Numbered from the stretch's first letter, positions 50,005-63,326 are shown. The stretch: 64,000 nt of DNA from Dioscorea cayenensis subsp. rotundata (GCF_009730915.1 NC_052475.1:24241016-24305015); one strand, 5' to 3'. The notes: generated by a model from the sequence alone, not told the origin. Numbers and translations: made by a program.

Positions 50005-51645
50005 AGGTGATAGTCCAACTTATATTTGACTTCCATGCTGGATATTAAGATTTGGGCACCTTGAAATGAGTTTGTGATAAGTTGCATAAAATGACAATAA
50101 TATTTGCAAAGTTATATTTTGGAGTGAAAGAATAAATACTATGGACATGACAACTGAGGTGTCATGTTGGATGGCAAAACTTAAGTAGGTCATGTGCATT
50201 TTTATTTGATGAATTGGAACTCGGAAAAGGTTTACTCTTATTTTACCCTTATTTTAAATCTAAACTATTCTTCTATAGATATTTAATGAATCTAAAAAAA
50301 CGAACACCATTATCTTATTTATTTACTTAGTTTAATGGGTAAAAATGTTTAATTTGATAGAATACTTTCTTCAATTCTTCTCAACCAAACTATTTTTCAC
50401 TTATGTCCTTTATATTTAATCGATATTCAAACAAAAGACATAAATATGATAGTGTCTGAATAAAATTTTTTTTTTTACACTGGACGACAAGTATTCCCAT
50501 TTAAAATTAATAGTGTTCAAATATTTATTTGCATTTTAATAGAATTGCAAAGTACAAGAGATAAAGAAAAAATTGGTGGGTTGGACTTTAAAATTATCTT
50601 TTTAACTAGATAATTTTATCAATTATTTTTATATTATCTAAATTTTATTTTCAACATATAAAAAAACATACTTAATCTCAATTATTTAAACATGAAATTT
50701 ATCAATTTCAAATATAACCCTAATGCTAATTAAGATTTGCTTAAATTTTTCATATGTTACAAGGGCAAATATGACATGACCTAATGATTAATCTCAATTC
50801 AAACAATCTTGATTAAAAAGTTAAATTAAAGAACCATACTTATTTGATTGAACACTTTTCTGCTAGCCTAAATTAACCATCACCTTATTACCTCTTTGGA
50901 GATGGATAAAAAAAAAAGGGCAAACAAATGATATGCCATGAGAAGCCAATTAATTTGACTGATTGGCAAACAAACATTTCTTTTGACATTGATGATAACT
51001 TTCCCAAAGAGTGTCCTCTATAAAAGCACCACTGCACCACCTTTAGCTTTTAGTTGTCTTTACCACACAACATCCCTTTCTCTGATCCTTCTCACCAACT
51101 ATACCACTTGTTTTTAGCACCACTAATCAAGTGTTCTTATTTAGTAAGTAACAAATCACTCTTTTTCCTCTTTCTCTCCCAGTCTTCCCTCCAAAGCATA
51201 TGCAAAAAAATTAGATATTAATGTATTATTATTAATTTATTATGTTTATGGCAGCAAAAAGCAGATGCACAATAATGAGGCCAAATATTCGATTGAACAG
51301 TACAATTGGACCCACCTGTCACCCTGTGCCCTCTGAACTACGAAAGTTGCCCAGAATCCAATGGTCAATATAATGCCCTTGTAATGCTCTTTCTTTCTCT
51401 TTCTCTTATATCCAGTTATTTTTACGTTTTGTGTAAAAAACAAAAACAGATAACATTGATAGATAAATTAACTCTCTCGTGGCCAATTAATAACTAGACC
51501 ATTTAAGTTCATCGACTGACAAGACTGCTACGATTGGACCCAGACATGAACACACACATGCCCGTTGGAAATTAATTAGGCTCACGCTTTCGGTATCTGA
51601 CAACCTAAACGAAAAATAAAATAGGAATTAAACGAGTCACGCGAG
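50005..51645. other. Intergenic DNA
   Basis: 3' flank of the LRR receptor gene. It contains a strong-looking TATA box at 51019 (listed separately). No supported protein gene. Confidence 0.4.
51019..51144 (+). promoter_or_regulatory. Orphan TATA box with downstream splice-donor-like site
   Basis: TATAAAAG at 51019-51026 is followed by a C/T-rich stretch and TTA|GTAAGT at 51144, with an acceptor-like TTTATGGCAG near 51255. This resembles the start of a small or non-coding transcript on the plus strand; the only frame behind it is about 23 codons. Speculative. Confidence 0.25.
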
Positions 51646-53729
51646 TCACAGAGCGGGAGCGTCCTCGGACACCGAATCAGAGACCGAGTCGGACTCAATC
51701 GTTGGCGAGACCGACGCATTCGGATCACCGCCGCAACGGATCTCTTCGATCATCCTCACTACCTGGCTGATTTTGGGCCGTTGATCCGGCGACGTCGCGG
51801 TGCATCCGAGTGCCACCTGGAGCATCGCAACCATCTCTTCTTCGATTCCCCTGCACCTCATGAGCTCCAAGTCGAACACCTCCGCCGTCCACTCCTCCCG
51901 CACCACCGACTGCACCCACCGAGGGAGATCCCCGGCGTCCGATGCCGTTCGCCCTGTGAGGAGTTCCAGCAGCACTACCCCGAAGGAGTAGACGTCTCCC
52001 CGTTGCGACGACCATGGCCGCCGTCCGTCAGCTGGTACCTCCGGAGGACGGTAGCCCCCGGACCGTGCCGTTGCTGCCGGGCCGAGCAATGCGAGGCCGA
52101 AGTCAGCGAGCCGTGCCGCACCAGTCTTGTCGATCAGGATGTTGGTGGACTTTACGTTACCGTGCGCCAGCCTCGGCGACCGGCTCGCGCCGTGAATGTG
52201 AGCCAGGCCACGCGCAGCCCCCAGCGCCACTCGCATTCGCACTCCCCACTCCACCGGCATCCGTCCCGGCCCTCGATTGCCTGTAAAAACGAGGAAGCAG
52301 CGAAGAAAGCTCAAAAAAATTTAAAGCTTTTGAACTTCAGAGTGTTGTCAAGCAAGGGAAAATGGGATTAGTACCGTGGAGAAGAGAGAAGAGGTTGCCG
52401 CCGGGCATGTAGTCGTAGACGAGGAGTTTCTCGTCGCGAGCGTAGTAGTAAGCCTTGAGGAAAACGAGATTCGGGTGGCGTAGACGGCCGAGGATCTCCA
52501 TCTGCTGCTCGAACTCGCGTTTGCCAATGGTGGATGGGGCGTCGCGGAGGCGTTTCACGGCGACGACGCTGCCATCGTCGAGGACGGCTTTGTAGGCTGT
52601 GCCGTACCCGCCCTTGCCGAGCATCTCTGCTGACGCACGGAGGAGGTCTTCCAGCTCGAATCTTTTTCCTTCTTCGAAGAACACCATCCGGCCCCGCTCA
52701 AACCCTCCGGCAGTGGCGCCGCCGGCGCTGCAGTATGGGCTCGAAGAGTACACGATTTTCTCGCCCTCTTGGAGATGAGAACGAGTTTTGGAAGTGAACT
52801 TGCGCCAGAAGTAGAGGAAGAGAAGGCCTGAGACTACGAGAAGAGCGGCGAAGTCACCGGCGACGATGGCAATGACCGCCGCTCTGCTTATCCCTGCTCG
52901 GCGATGATGCTCATCCATGGGTGATGGAATCCCTTCAGGCTTCGAGCCGGGAGATGATGAAATGATAGCGGCGGCGGGGGGAACAGGAGCAGCGGCGGAG
53001 ACAGCGGTACGGCACGACGAAGCCAGCGGGGGGCCACAGAGTCCCGGGTTCCCAGCAAAGACAGCGGCGGAGAAGGACGCCAGCGACTGCGGGACCGCTC
53101 CAGTGAGTGCATTAGAAGAAAGGTTGAGATCCTGCAAACTCGGAAGTACAAGACCGGAGATTGGGCCGGTGAGACGGTTAGAGTCGAGCCGGAGAGTCAG
53201 CAGCCGAGGTAACCGGTTCAAAGCCAGGGGAATGGAGCCGGCGAGATCATTGGAAGAAAGATCAAGGCGGTAGAGGCGAGAGAGAGAGCCGAGAGAAGGA
53301 GGGATGGGGCCGGAGAGCGAGTTGTTGGAAAGGAAGAGGAGCTTGAGAGCGATGAGAGAGGAAAAGTCAGGGATGAAGCCAGAGAGGAGGTTGTCCTTCA
53401 AGCTGAGGACACGGAGCTCGGAGAGGTTGGCGAGGGAAGCCAGGGACTCACCGGAAAGGGTGAGGTCCTCGAGGACAAGGCGCGAGACGCGGCCCTGGAC
53501 GCAGGAGACTCCGCGCCAGGCGAAGCACGGGGTGGGCGAGGAGGAGGTGTTCCAGCTGAGAAGGTTGTTGGAAGAGTCTGCTAGGGTTTTGAAGGCCAGG
53601 AGGGCGACAAGGTCAGAGTCCAGAGAGGAAGAAGATGAGAAATGTGGGAAGTGGAGGATAAGAATTAGGGTTAGGGTTAGGGGTTTGGAAACAATGTGGG
53701 GAGATGGTGAGCTTCTTCTTCTTCTCCAT
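51646..53729 (-). CDS. LRR-III receptor-like kinase, atypical kinase (At1g68400-like)
   Basis: Two exons: about 53729-52375 and 52280-51646. It has a hydrophobic N-terminus (LTLTLILILHF), an LRRNT part (LLSWN, CFAWRGVSC) and about five LRRs (LRVLSLKDNLLSG, LYRLDLSSNDLAG). A Pro/Ala/Ser-rich stretch, a TM helix (AVIAIVAGDFAALLVVSGLL) and the kinase domain follow. The glycine loop GKGGYGTAYK, VAVKRL and DFG are kept, but HRD is HGN (AHGNVKSTN), as usual in LRR-III, so it probably signals as a pseudokinase. The ectodomain frame has no ATG; ATG 53729 is one base out of frame, so one extra base lies between it and about 53673. GC-rich third positions. The (GA)n at 53762-53794 is in the leader. Confidence 0.85.
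53665..53682. repeat. Telomere-like TTAGGG x3 in the receptor's signal-peptide region
   Basis: Plus strand TTAGGGTTAGGGTTAGGG; on the coding strand it gives alternating Leu-Thr in the hydrophobic core. The repeat and adjacent C-runs are likely places for the frame error. Confidence 0.85.
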
Positions 53730-53758
53730 TCCTTTGTTTGTATCTTTGTGAGCAGTAT

Positions 53759-53761
<3 letters not shown>

Positions 53762-53794
<33 letters not shown>
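53762..53794. repeat. (GA)n microsatellite in the receptor 5' leader
   Basis: Uninterrupted GA repeats, about 16 units; CT-rich on the transcribed strand, common in plant 5' leaders. Confidence 0.9.
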
Positions 53795-53797
<3 letters not shown>

Positions 53798-54872
53798 ACT
53801 GAACTAAACTTAAACTAGGGATTTGGTTTGGGTCTTTGTTATTTATTGCTTTATTTTGGGAGAGTGTGTGTTGGGGGATGAGTACTTGAATGGACGTTGG
53901 AAAACTATACGTTAGAAACGGATAAGAAGTAAATGAAAAGCATGAAATATTTATTGAAAAAGAAAATTTCTATGTTTATAACACCAATTAATAGATGATT
54001 ATATTGGGAACAAAAATCAAAATTGTGCTGCTATTTTAGTGTACTGTAATCCTTGTTTAACAATCATTGGGTAGAGGCACAATTTCATTGGGTCTCAAGC
54101 ATATGTTTCTTTTGACATGCATCCAATGGGGATTTTTATTTCTGAGAGATTTATTTGTTACTACTCTTGTTTTCACTGTTTACAGATGTTTAGTATTAAA
54201 TACCAAATGAAAAATATATATATATATTTGAAACATTGAACACATGAGAAAAGAAACTGGGACCCATGTGTGAAGGAGGTAATACAATTACAAGGGGAGG
54301 AGTGTCATCTCGTTTTATCTTTTTCTTGTCTTTCGTTCTCAGGCTTTCAACCACATCGAGACAAAGTAGCAGGGCTCTCTGTTTCCGAGCAGTAGGCACA
54401 GTTTTGGAAAGCTCAGTGGCAATACCGTGATTCCACTTTCTAGCGTGGGTTCTTTAGATAATACTCTTATGTCGTCTAGTAAAGACTTTTATAAGTTGCC
54501 TTTCTCTGCCCCAACCGAATTGGCGATAATACCCCTGTTCTTCTTGTTTACACAATTACACCCAAACACTGAGCCCTTAACTTTGTGGTCAAATGCTTTT
54601 TCAGGATAACGAAGACAGATCAAAAAGATTAAAGGTTAAAAAAACTTTTATTTTTTAATTAGTTCACATTTTTTTATCTTAAAATTAATATATACCCTTT
54701 GGATCATTGACAAAACTTCAATGCATGATTTGGTACAATCTAAAGAACAACATTGGATGCTTAGTTATAAATACAAACTCTTACAATCAATGTCATACAG
54801 CTCTTGTACGTGTATTGTGAGAAATCATGTATCTCATCTACTAGAAATAATACTACACTGAAAGTCATTAAA
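53795..54872. other. Intergenic between the receptor 5' end and the glycosyltransferase 3' end
   Basis: Receptor promoter, then AT-rich DNA with (AT)n near 54215. A 60-codon open frame at 54427-54609 shows no recognisable domain and is not called. Confidence 0.4.
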
Positions 54873-56649
54873 TTAAGTCTCAGGACCAAAACCCAAACTC
54901 TCTGGAGCAAATCTCATCAACCTTTCCAAAGAGTTTGGAGCAAACTTCCTAGCAAACAAGTAGCAAAACCTTGTCTTCCTTCCCATTATACATGCAAGAA
55001 CTCCCCATCCTCAACCTGGTCAACAAGTCAACTGTCACATCTGATCTCCAATACAACGTAGGATGGGGGCCACCCTTTGACCAGTCAACCCAAGTGACAC
55101 TCCTATCTGAGTTTCTCCCAGAAGCCTTGATGTTCACGTAGGTGGGTATATAATGTTCATCTACGTAGCATGAGGGTTTGCAGTACTTGGCGAAGAGCTG
55201 GTAGTACTTGTCGTCAGAAATGAGATCAGTGGCAAGAGCTCGGTCCATCTCAAACCACTGAGAGCCTTTGCGCCATTGCTGGAGCTTGAGGTAAGGCCGA
55301 AAACGCTTGTTGTATCGACCACGGCCTGTTTGGCCGGGGTCGTCGTAGGATTCAATGTAAGTGTGGGTGGAGTTGATGAGATAAGTGTAGACGGTGGCGA
55401 AGTTGAATAGAGGAATGCAAGACTCGGAAAGGAGAACAAATCTCTGATTGGAGAAGTCTAATAGAGCGTTGGCTAGAAGACGTCTCTCAGCTTCCATCAT
55501 GCTCAGCTCTCCCCATTGCACTCCCTGCATGCATGCATGCATTGCTTGTTTATTTGGTTTAATTTTTGTGTTTTTTTTTTAAAAGTTTAATAGTTAAGTA
55601 TGTGGGTTTTTTAAGATGATTTTTTTGGGTCATTTATTCGAGTATTAAATTAAGTATGCATTGAGTTGATTGCTTGTTTTAATTTACTTTTTCCAATGAA
55701 ACTAGTACTTTGAATGTTGTAAAGAATCAGGGGATATGGTTATATATACTAATCATTTGTGAGAGGACTTGGGAATTACATAATTTGCATTTACTGTTTT
55801 ACATCAGTATCAAATCATACTTTTGTGCCACCTTTCTTTTGAAAGTAGATAGTAATACTGTTAAGCGCATGACTAGTTAGTTCCCAGCAGCGCAAGGAAG
55901 AGGAGCTTGATTTTTTTTTGTTTTTTTTGTCAGAAAGGGAATTAGCTAGTTCTCATTTATAATATGGATGTATAGACAATGAGAGAAAGAAAAGAAAAGC
56001 AATATGATGTATAGGTTAATGAACTGACCTTACTGGGGATTCTCCGGCCATGAAAAAGGGAATCTTCCGGGAATGATTCATGAAAGGAAGGGTCAGAGTG
56101 TACATAAATAGAATACATGCCTTCATTTCCCCTGAAGAACAAATCCCACAATGGAGCAAATGCAAGAGGACCTCTTGTTAAGAACATGAATGCAACCTTG
56201 GGAACTCTACGGAAAGGATACTCCTGTATCTGTGGTATCATTGATGCCCTCCATAGTAACTCCTCATCAGTCATGTCATGCATGAGCTCTGTAGGATGCA
56301 AAAACTCCATAAATCCAACATGTTCCTTTGATGATGGTGATGATGGTGGTTCTGGAGATGGAGGAGGAGGTGATGGTAATGGTGGTGGAGGAGGTGGTGG
56401 TGATGGTGATAGTGGAGGTGGTGAAGATGGTGGTGGTAATGGAGGAGGAGAGGAGGATAACAAGGAGACTTGAGAGGTTTGGATAGAGAAAGGAATGGTA
56501 TTGATGTAAAAGCTAACTATAGTTCCAAGAGCAAGGCCAAAGCCAAAAAGAAGGAAACCAGAGAGAATGCTGAAGAGTTTGGAATTGGGAGTGAAGAACA
56601 TGAATGGTGGTGATGGTGTAGGAGGTGGTGCTTCCTTTGATTGCTTCAT
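54873..56649 (-). CDS. BC10-like glycosyltransferase (GT14, core-2/I-branching type), frameshift near C-terminus
   Basis: Two exons: 56649-56029 and 55524-54873. The protein is type II: short cytosolic end, TM helix ([20 protein letters not shown], about residues 25-50), a stalk of about 40 residues almost all Pro and Ser, then the GT14 domain. Domain signatures are [59 protein letters not shown] and [10 protein letters not shown]. Rice BC10 is a Golgi protein needed for normal cell walls; the substrate is unknown here. After SSCMYNGK one extra base (about 54969-54985) shifts the frame. In the shifted frame the family tail resumes ([17 protein letters not shown], ending GFGPET) to TAA 54873. 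Read literally it stops early at 54949. Confidence 0.9.
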
Positions 56650-57516
56650 GGTTTTTCTTGAGTTTTGTTTAATGACTAAAAAATTGCTGAAAGAGAAAGG
56701 AGAGGTGGAGAGGGTGATGAGGAGAAGTTATGGCTGAGCTTGGACCAGATCAGGATTGGAAGGGGGAGACTTGAACTATTGGTTTCCTATGGATTCCAAG
56801 TTTCCTTGGAAATGTAGCCAAGGATTGTCGTGACATTTTAATGGAAACCAGTTAAATTAATCATAAATGATACTACTTGGATTCTTGGAATTCAAGTTCA
56901 GACTTTCAGAGGAGGTCTCATATTAATAATCTCAAGCGTAATTATATTAAAAAAAACCCAATAATCATGGATCTGGCAACACTAATATTAGTTTGACTTT
57001 GTCAGAGGCCTTTGTTGTACTTGTTATTGAAGGCTATAATATAATTTTAGAAATTATTATTATATCTAGTTATTGATGGTCCCTCAGCTTTGCCAATATC
57101 TTTTGCAAATGTTCTATGCATCTGGATATGGAACTTTTTCCTTCATCATGTAGATATACAAAGCAACTGAGGATGAACATTAAAAATTTTCTTTCCCTTC
57201 TTTTTTTTTTATAAATACCTCATGAATATTTATAAAGTAAAAAAAACGATCATTTACACATCCAAATGTCAGCGACCCAATACCACAGTACGTCCCCCTA
57301 TCCACAAACAAACCATGTCCTGAGAATGATGTCCTACGAAACAGCCCCTTAAACTCTCTGCCTCAAGGAAGAACAAACTAAAAGACTAATGACTCGCTGT
57401 CTGCTGTAGACTATTATGCCATCAACATGGACTACATTTTATTTAGTAGCAAATAACTCATTATTATCAGAAAGACCATAAACACACCCTCCGGAAGAAC
57501 TTGCTTACTGAAAGAA
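56650..57516. other. Intergenic
   Basis: Promoter side of the GT14 gene and 3' flank of the glucose transporter gene. No gene seen. Confidence 0.5.
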
Positions 57517-60500
57517 TCAAACATCAACGTTAAGAGCGCGCTCAATTTCCTCCAATGATCTACCTTTGGTCTCCACGACATTGCCAGCTATGTAGAGAAC
57601 TGCAAGAAAGCACACTGTGGCGAATCCTAGGTACACTTTGCTGATCCCAAACTTGTTTACCACACTCAAGAAGTAGAGACCAATCACAAAATTGGACACC
57701 TATCATCAACAAGAGAACAATTCATGCAAAGCTCATCAATTTGACTTATTATTAAGATTTGCATAACTAGCGAGCAAGCCCAAAAATAAAGGAATGCACA
57801 ATTCATGTGATAAACCAAACAGAATTCATCGTGAAGGCAATGCATCATTCATGTAATAGGTTGCAGATAATGCGTCAAAACCAAACTTCTCTACTCTTAC
57901 CCAGTGCATGCCAAGAGAGAGAGCAACTGCCTTTGCTCTGATTCTGGAGGCAAAAATCTCAGGAAGCAGAAGAGCAGGCACAGGCCCAGCACCTAATGAA
58001 AATGACAAGACATAGCTGTTCGAAGAATATAAAGCAGAGTTATATGAGCATTCCATTGCTGTTAAGACCAAAATAAGGTGATGGTTCAAGACTTACAGGA
58101 CAGTGCCAATAACTGCAAGATTTCCTGAATAAGGTGCCAGAACCTTCCATGTGAAGGACAGAGAGAGAAGCAACATTGACGCCGCCTTCAGAAAAAGGAA
58201 ATTTCCAATTAGGAACCAAAAATTTATTAATGTGGTCAAGTAAGGCAGCGGGGATATTGATAAAGGGGAACATCTACATCAACAAACTGGATTTCACTAT
58301 GTATGATATTCACTTCATCCTTGACAACACAGATTCTTGAAGGTTGAAAGGTATACAATAAAAATATGAAGTCTACGCTAGATAACTAGACAATTAAGAA
58401 ACATCAAGTAAACAAGAGAAGTAATATAAAGAACACTACTCTATTAGAGGAGTCCTAGGCATTTTCTGTTTTGACTCAAAATTGCTACTTTCCATGTCTG
58501 ATCAGTCAGGCTGGAGGTCAGAAAGAAGAAATCTGCTTTCTAAATTATTTATAAAAATTAAAAAAAAAAAAACATCAATTACTCATCCCAAGTGACCACT
58601 ACTTTGTGATTCTTGAGTTCCATTAAGTTGGAAACCAAATCACAGTATCCTAAGAACTAGTTCACTTGTAATCTTAAAGGACCTATTTGCATGGCCATGA
58701 TGAAGGTAATTAGTTTTTCATTGAACATTAGCCCTTGCATTTGTTTCTCATCTTTATACTCACAGCCTACCCCTCTCACTCTTGATATTAGGACCCAACC
58801 CCCATGCAATGAACCAATACAATAAAGATAGTACCATTCCAGCAAAGCTGGTGATTAGAAGGCTTTTCCTTCCTTGCTTGTCCATCAGTGAAGAGGCAAT
58901 AGCAGTGCCTGTCATAACAGAATGACACAGTAGAGTCACATGAAATGTCTGTAATGGTATTAGCATAATCAATTTATCTTTCTTTTCTCATAAGCAGGTG
59001 CACATATCATCACTGACCAAAAACGTTGGCTGCCCCAACAAAAGCACTTGCTGCAACATCAGAGGCAATTCCCGCACTGCGGAACACAGAAGTAGAATAG
59101 TACACAACAGCATTTATTCCAGCCAATTGTTGAAATAAGAACAGTGCCGCTCCCACGCTTACAACTGCAATTTGGAATATCGATCAGGAAGTTTCAGTGG
59201 CTTACTTCATGCCAAATGGATAATAAAAACACCACCTCCACTCTCAAGAATCAGGCATGGCATTTGAAACTTGAAAGTGGAACCATTATACAAAAATTGG
59301 ATGTCTCAAACCTACTCAAGAATCAAAATGTTAACAAGGTTGCATGGCTGATTAGTACTCTAGGTTTGATAAAGAAGCACCTGTCTACAGAAGTTGTAAC
59401 AAATGGAGACTTTCATCAGCATGGAAAGTATAGAATATTAATAGTATCAGAGATGCAAACTTTGTATGAGAACAGACGAAAGTTCAAGCAGATGTTCCTG
59501 TTTCACCAAATTATTTACAAACACATGGATGTATGTTTGTGTTTAAAACTATTTCAAGTGGATGTACAGGTTTAAAAGTCCTTTTTTAAAGAGAGTTGAA
59601 TTTAGATATAACTCCTAGTGGTATTTGACTATACATAGCACAACTAGCAAGCATTTGAAGATTGTTATCCACCAAAAGTACCACTGGTGGTTAGAAATTA
59701 CGCAATTGTGGATGAGCAGCAGGGTCAATTGCCATGGCAACCATAAAAACATCACTTTTAAACTTTGAAAGGGCAACCAACAAAATGAAGAATGATCTTA
59801 GGGCTCCAAAAACTATAAATTTTGAACCATACAAATTAACTTGATAAAATAGGTATGTTGATACAAGCATTTTGACATACCTTTCCCATAGCGTTTGCTG
59901 AACAGATCAAACCAACCAGCATCTTGCTCAGTGGAACCTTGGATACCTGCTTGCAAACCCTGCATGGCTTCAGCAACCCTTTCTTTCCCATATAATGTCC
60001 TTAGTGATGCTTCAGCTTGTGTGAGTTTCCCTTGCTGTAAAGGATGCAAATGCACATTGAGCAGGAGCAAAATATAAAGAAGATAAAAGGAGATCAGGCT
60101 AATAGATCCTAAACCACAGGAGAAACACGAGGTAGTTCACTGAACATTAACCTGAAAGAGCCAACGGGGACTTTCAGGAGAAATAGCCATTCCCAAGGCC
60201 AGCAGAACAGATGGAATCACTGCAATACCAAACATTGACCTCCACCTGATTAAGGAAAATGAACTCAAAATTTTAGAATTTATACAAATTATGATGTTTG
60301 CATTGAATAAAATTCACATTTCAGTGACTCCTGTTCTAATAGAGGTATCTTATCTTTAAGGCCATGGAAGTATGCGAAACTTTGTAAAGCATCAAACATT
60401 ACGCAGTCTTGTATATCTACATGTCAGTATTGACTATGAATATAGCATGACAATTTCACAAGTGCAATCATCACCCATGCATTACAATATTTGACCAAAA

Positions 60501-63326
60501 TGACTCGTCTCCAAGAAAAATACTCAAACAAAGCAGTAGCATGATGTTTTTTAGTGTCACAATTTCAAGTGCTGTGTTAACAGTCAGAATATGCAAAAAT
60601 ATTTCGACAGTAGCTAGCATGATATGACAAAAAGTAAATTACCTTTATATTGGAGAGTTTCACTAGAAATAGATTGTATTGTAAAATTTTTGATATAAAT
60701 ACATACATACAACGTTATAATTTCATAACATACTGACTCCAATTTTTAACAGCTCATAGCTTTGTATTGCTAGCTTGGGGTTTTGGAGACTTTCTACTGC
60801 ATACAAATTAGATCAAGTCAACAAGAACACTCCAGGATTGAGTGAAGCACCATAAATAGACAATGTAAGTAAATTTTGGTTAGCATATCACCCAAGTGGC
60901 ATGGCTAGTAGCCTAGTATACAGGCCACTTAAAATGAATTTTAAAAAGTAGCTCATGCCTAGTAGAGTATCATGAAGTCACCAGGAAAAAGATTCAACTC
61001 TATATTATTTCACACATCATCAGTCACTATCCAACAATTTACCAATATCCCTACCACTTTGATTTCATATTCAAATCATGTAAGAAATACACTAATAGTT
61101 TGGACCATATAGATAGAAGAAAGGGAGTGCACACCATATAGGATTTCCTGCCAATGGTAATCCAGCCACCAAAGCCGCCAGTATCCCTATGCAAATGAAA
61201 AGCTGGTTGATAGATCCTAATGCTCCACGAATTTCAGTTGGAGATATCTAACCATCAGCAAATGTTTTAGCATCAAAGGAACAGTACCCATACAGATATT
61301 TCAACAACCTCATGAACATACAGATTAGCTACCTCAGATATATAAAGCGGCACAACAGCAGAAGAAATTCCAATTCCAATTCCAGCAAGTAAGCGGCCAA
61401 TCATCATTGACTGTACATTCTGAGCAGTAGCACTGAGACAAGTGGCATCTATGTCAAACTTTTGCGATGACAAAGGGAGTTTGCATACTTTATAGTCAAA
61501 CTATTGTAAGATACAAACCTGAGAAATGCACCAACTGCAAGAGGGATAGCATCCAGCATGAATGTTTTTGTTCGACCAAATTTATCAGCCAATGCTCCTC
61601 CAGTAAAAGAACCTACTGTAGCACCAGCAAGAGAAGAGCTAACAACCCATCCTGTCCAAAAATTTAGAATTTAGAAACACAGTGGAGTCCAATACACGTG
61701 GAATTGCACTTCAAACAACAGGAATGCCAAAGATGTTAAATTAAAAACAGTCCCATGTAGATGGTTGTATCCTTCATATTTGGCCATTGAAATATAATGC
61801 ACAAAACTTTCATCATGCCAGTTGAATTATGAACTAAACTGTACCTTGTAGCACAGTATTTTCAGCAATTCCAAGGTCCCGAGAAAGATATTCAAGTGCC
61901 CCATTTACGACTCTGTCAATAGAAGACCAAAAAATTAAGCTTAAACTGCTTCTCTTTATATTTAAACTTACAATGGCGAAAATTCTAATAATTAATTAAA
62001 CATATAATCAAATACAAGTAGCATGTTAAACATAAGCGTACCCACAATTTACCCCTAACCTCTACAGATGCAAAAGTAGTGTCTACAACTATAACCACTC
62101 AAAGTATTCCAATTCATCTATTAAAGCTTTCTACTAACTGTTATACCAAACTTCTAAAAGCACTGAATCTGAAATATGATGAATGAAATGGAGGAGCAGC
62201 ATTACAATTCATCTGTGTCATAACACATCCTGACTACAATCACGGAAATTCTAAGGGCATTGAATCTGAAACATGAAGAAAGAAGTGGAGAAGAACGCAC
62301 CCAAGATGATACCCAAATAAAATGGCTCCCAAACAAGCAACACCAACATAAGGGAAGACCGTCCCAGAAGATTTTGTTTGATGTCTTGCAGGATGAACAC
62401 TTTCCACATCACCTGAAACATAAGCAACTTCTTATCAGAAATAAAATATGTGATGAGAAACAGAGTTTATACCTATCAAACTTTGGCACAACTAGAAGAT
62501 TACTCTCCATTAAACAAAAATTACTGATTACCATGTGCACAATAATCCAAAAGAAAATTTGTCCTGAAATTCTGTGAATGCCAAAGATTTTAAAACTTGG
62601 TTGAATTTTGTAAATACATTGCAAATAATTCATATGAAAGGGCTGATGTAACACTCAGGAGGCCAAGGTATGAAAAGAGTGTCAAGCACAGAAATTATTC
62701 TTGCAGCATAATTGTCATGCCAATAAAATGGGAGAAATATACATGAACATAAAAGTGGAAAAAGCTGCATGTGATGAATTTGTTATTTTCTTATTTCAAA
62801 AGAGTATATAGAGACATATTCTGCCCCGCCTCAGAAAAAAAAACGAAAAGAAAAAAGAAAAACACAAGAAGAGAAGAATAATTTGCAAAGCCGAACTTCA
62901 AAATCAAGTAGGCATATCCTGGGATCTACAAGCATCTGTGACACAACCAAAACCCTTACTAGAACGCCAAGAGAAAGAATCTAGAAGTAGTAAAGCAACA
63001 CATTTCAAAGAGAAACAGAACAACGTGCAAATTGAAAAGAAACATCAGAAAGTAATCAAAGTGTTCTGAAGAAACAACAAACCAGAAGCCTCAGCTCTGA
63101 CAATCCCAACTTTCCTCCTCGGCCTAAACACACTCTCCACCGCCGTCAAACGGACCATCTCCACTCCAAGACCCAACGATCTCCTCACCGATCCTCCACA
63201 CCACGATCTCCGCTCGGCCATCAAAACCCCCTCCGTCTTCCCAAACCCACCCAACACCCTCGCACGACTCCGAAGTTCAAACCCCACCCCAACTCCCCCC
63301 TTACCACCGATCACAGCGCCCTGCAT
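57517..63326 (-). CDS. pGlcT: Plastidic glucose transporter
   Basis: Thirteen exons on the minus strand: 63326-63083, 62412-62301, 61912-61845, 61651-61519, 61432-61333, 61247-61135, 60245-60152, 60034-59881, 59164-59018, 58908-58835, 58185-58097, 58015-57901, 57699-57517. All phases fit and give 541 aa, close to Arabidopsis pGlcT. The first 80 residues are Arg/Gly/Ser-rich, like a transit peptide. MFS sugar-porter motifs follow in order: DKFGRTK, GRLLAGIGIGISSAVVPLYI, PESPRWLF, QQLAGINAVVYYS, DKQGRKS, LPEIFASRIRAKA and VETKGRSLEEIE. It moves glucose from starch breakdown across the inner plastid envelope (family knowledge). A 5'-UTR intron is likely at 63351-63610 (donor CCACAG|GTAAGC, acceptor CTTTCAG). 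Confidence 0.95.

Noticed and set aside
52534-53798. Long plus-strand frames opposite the LRR receptor
   Set aside because: Shadow frames caused by the high GC content of the receptor's third codon positions; Arg/Gly-rich with no domain.
54427-54609. 60-codon open frame
   Set aside because: No signal, domain or family resemblance; length expected by chance.
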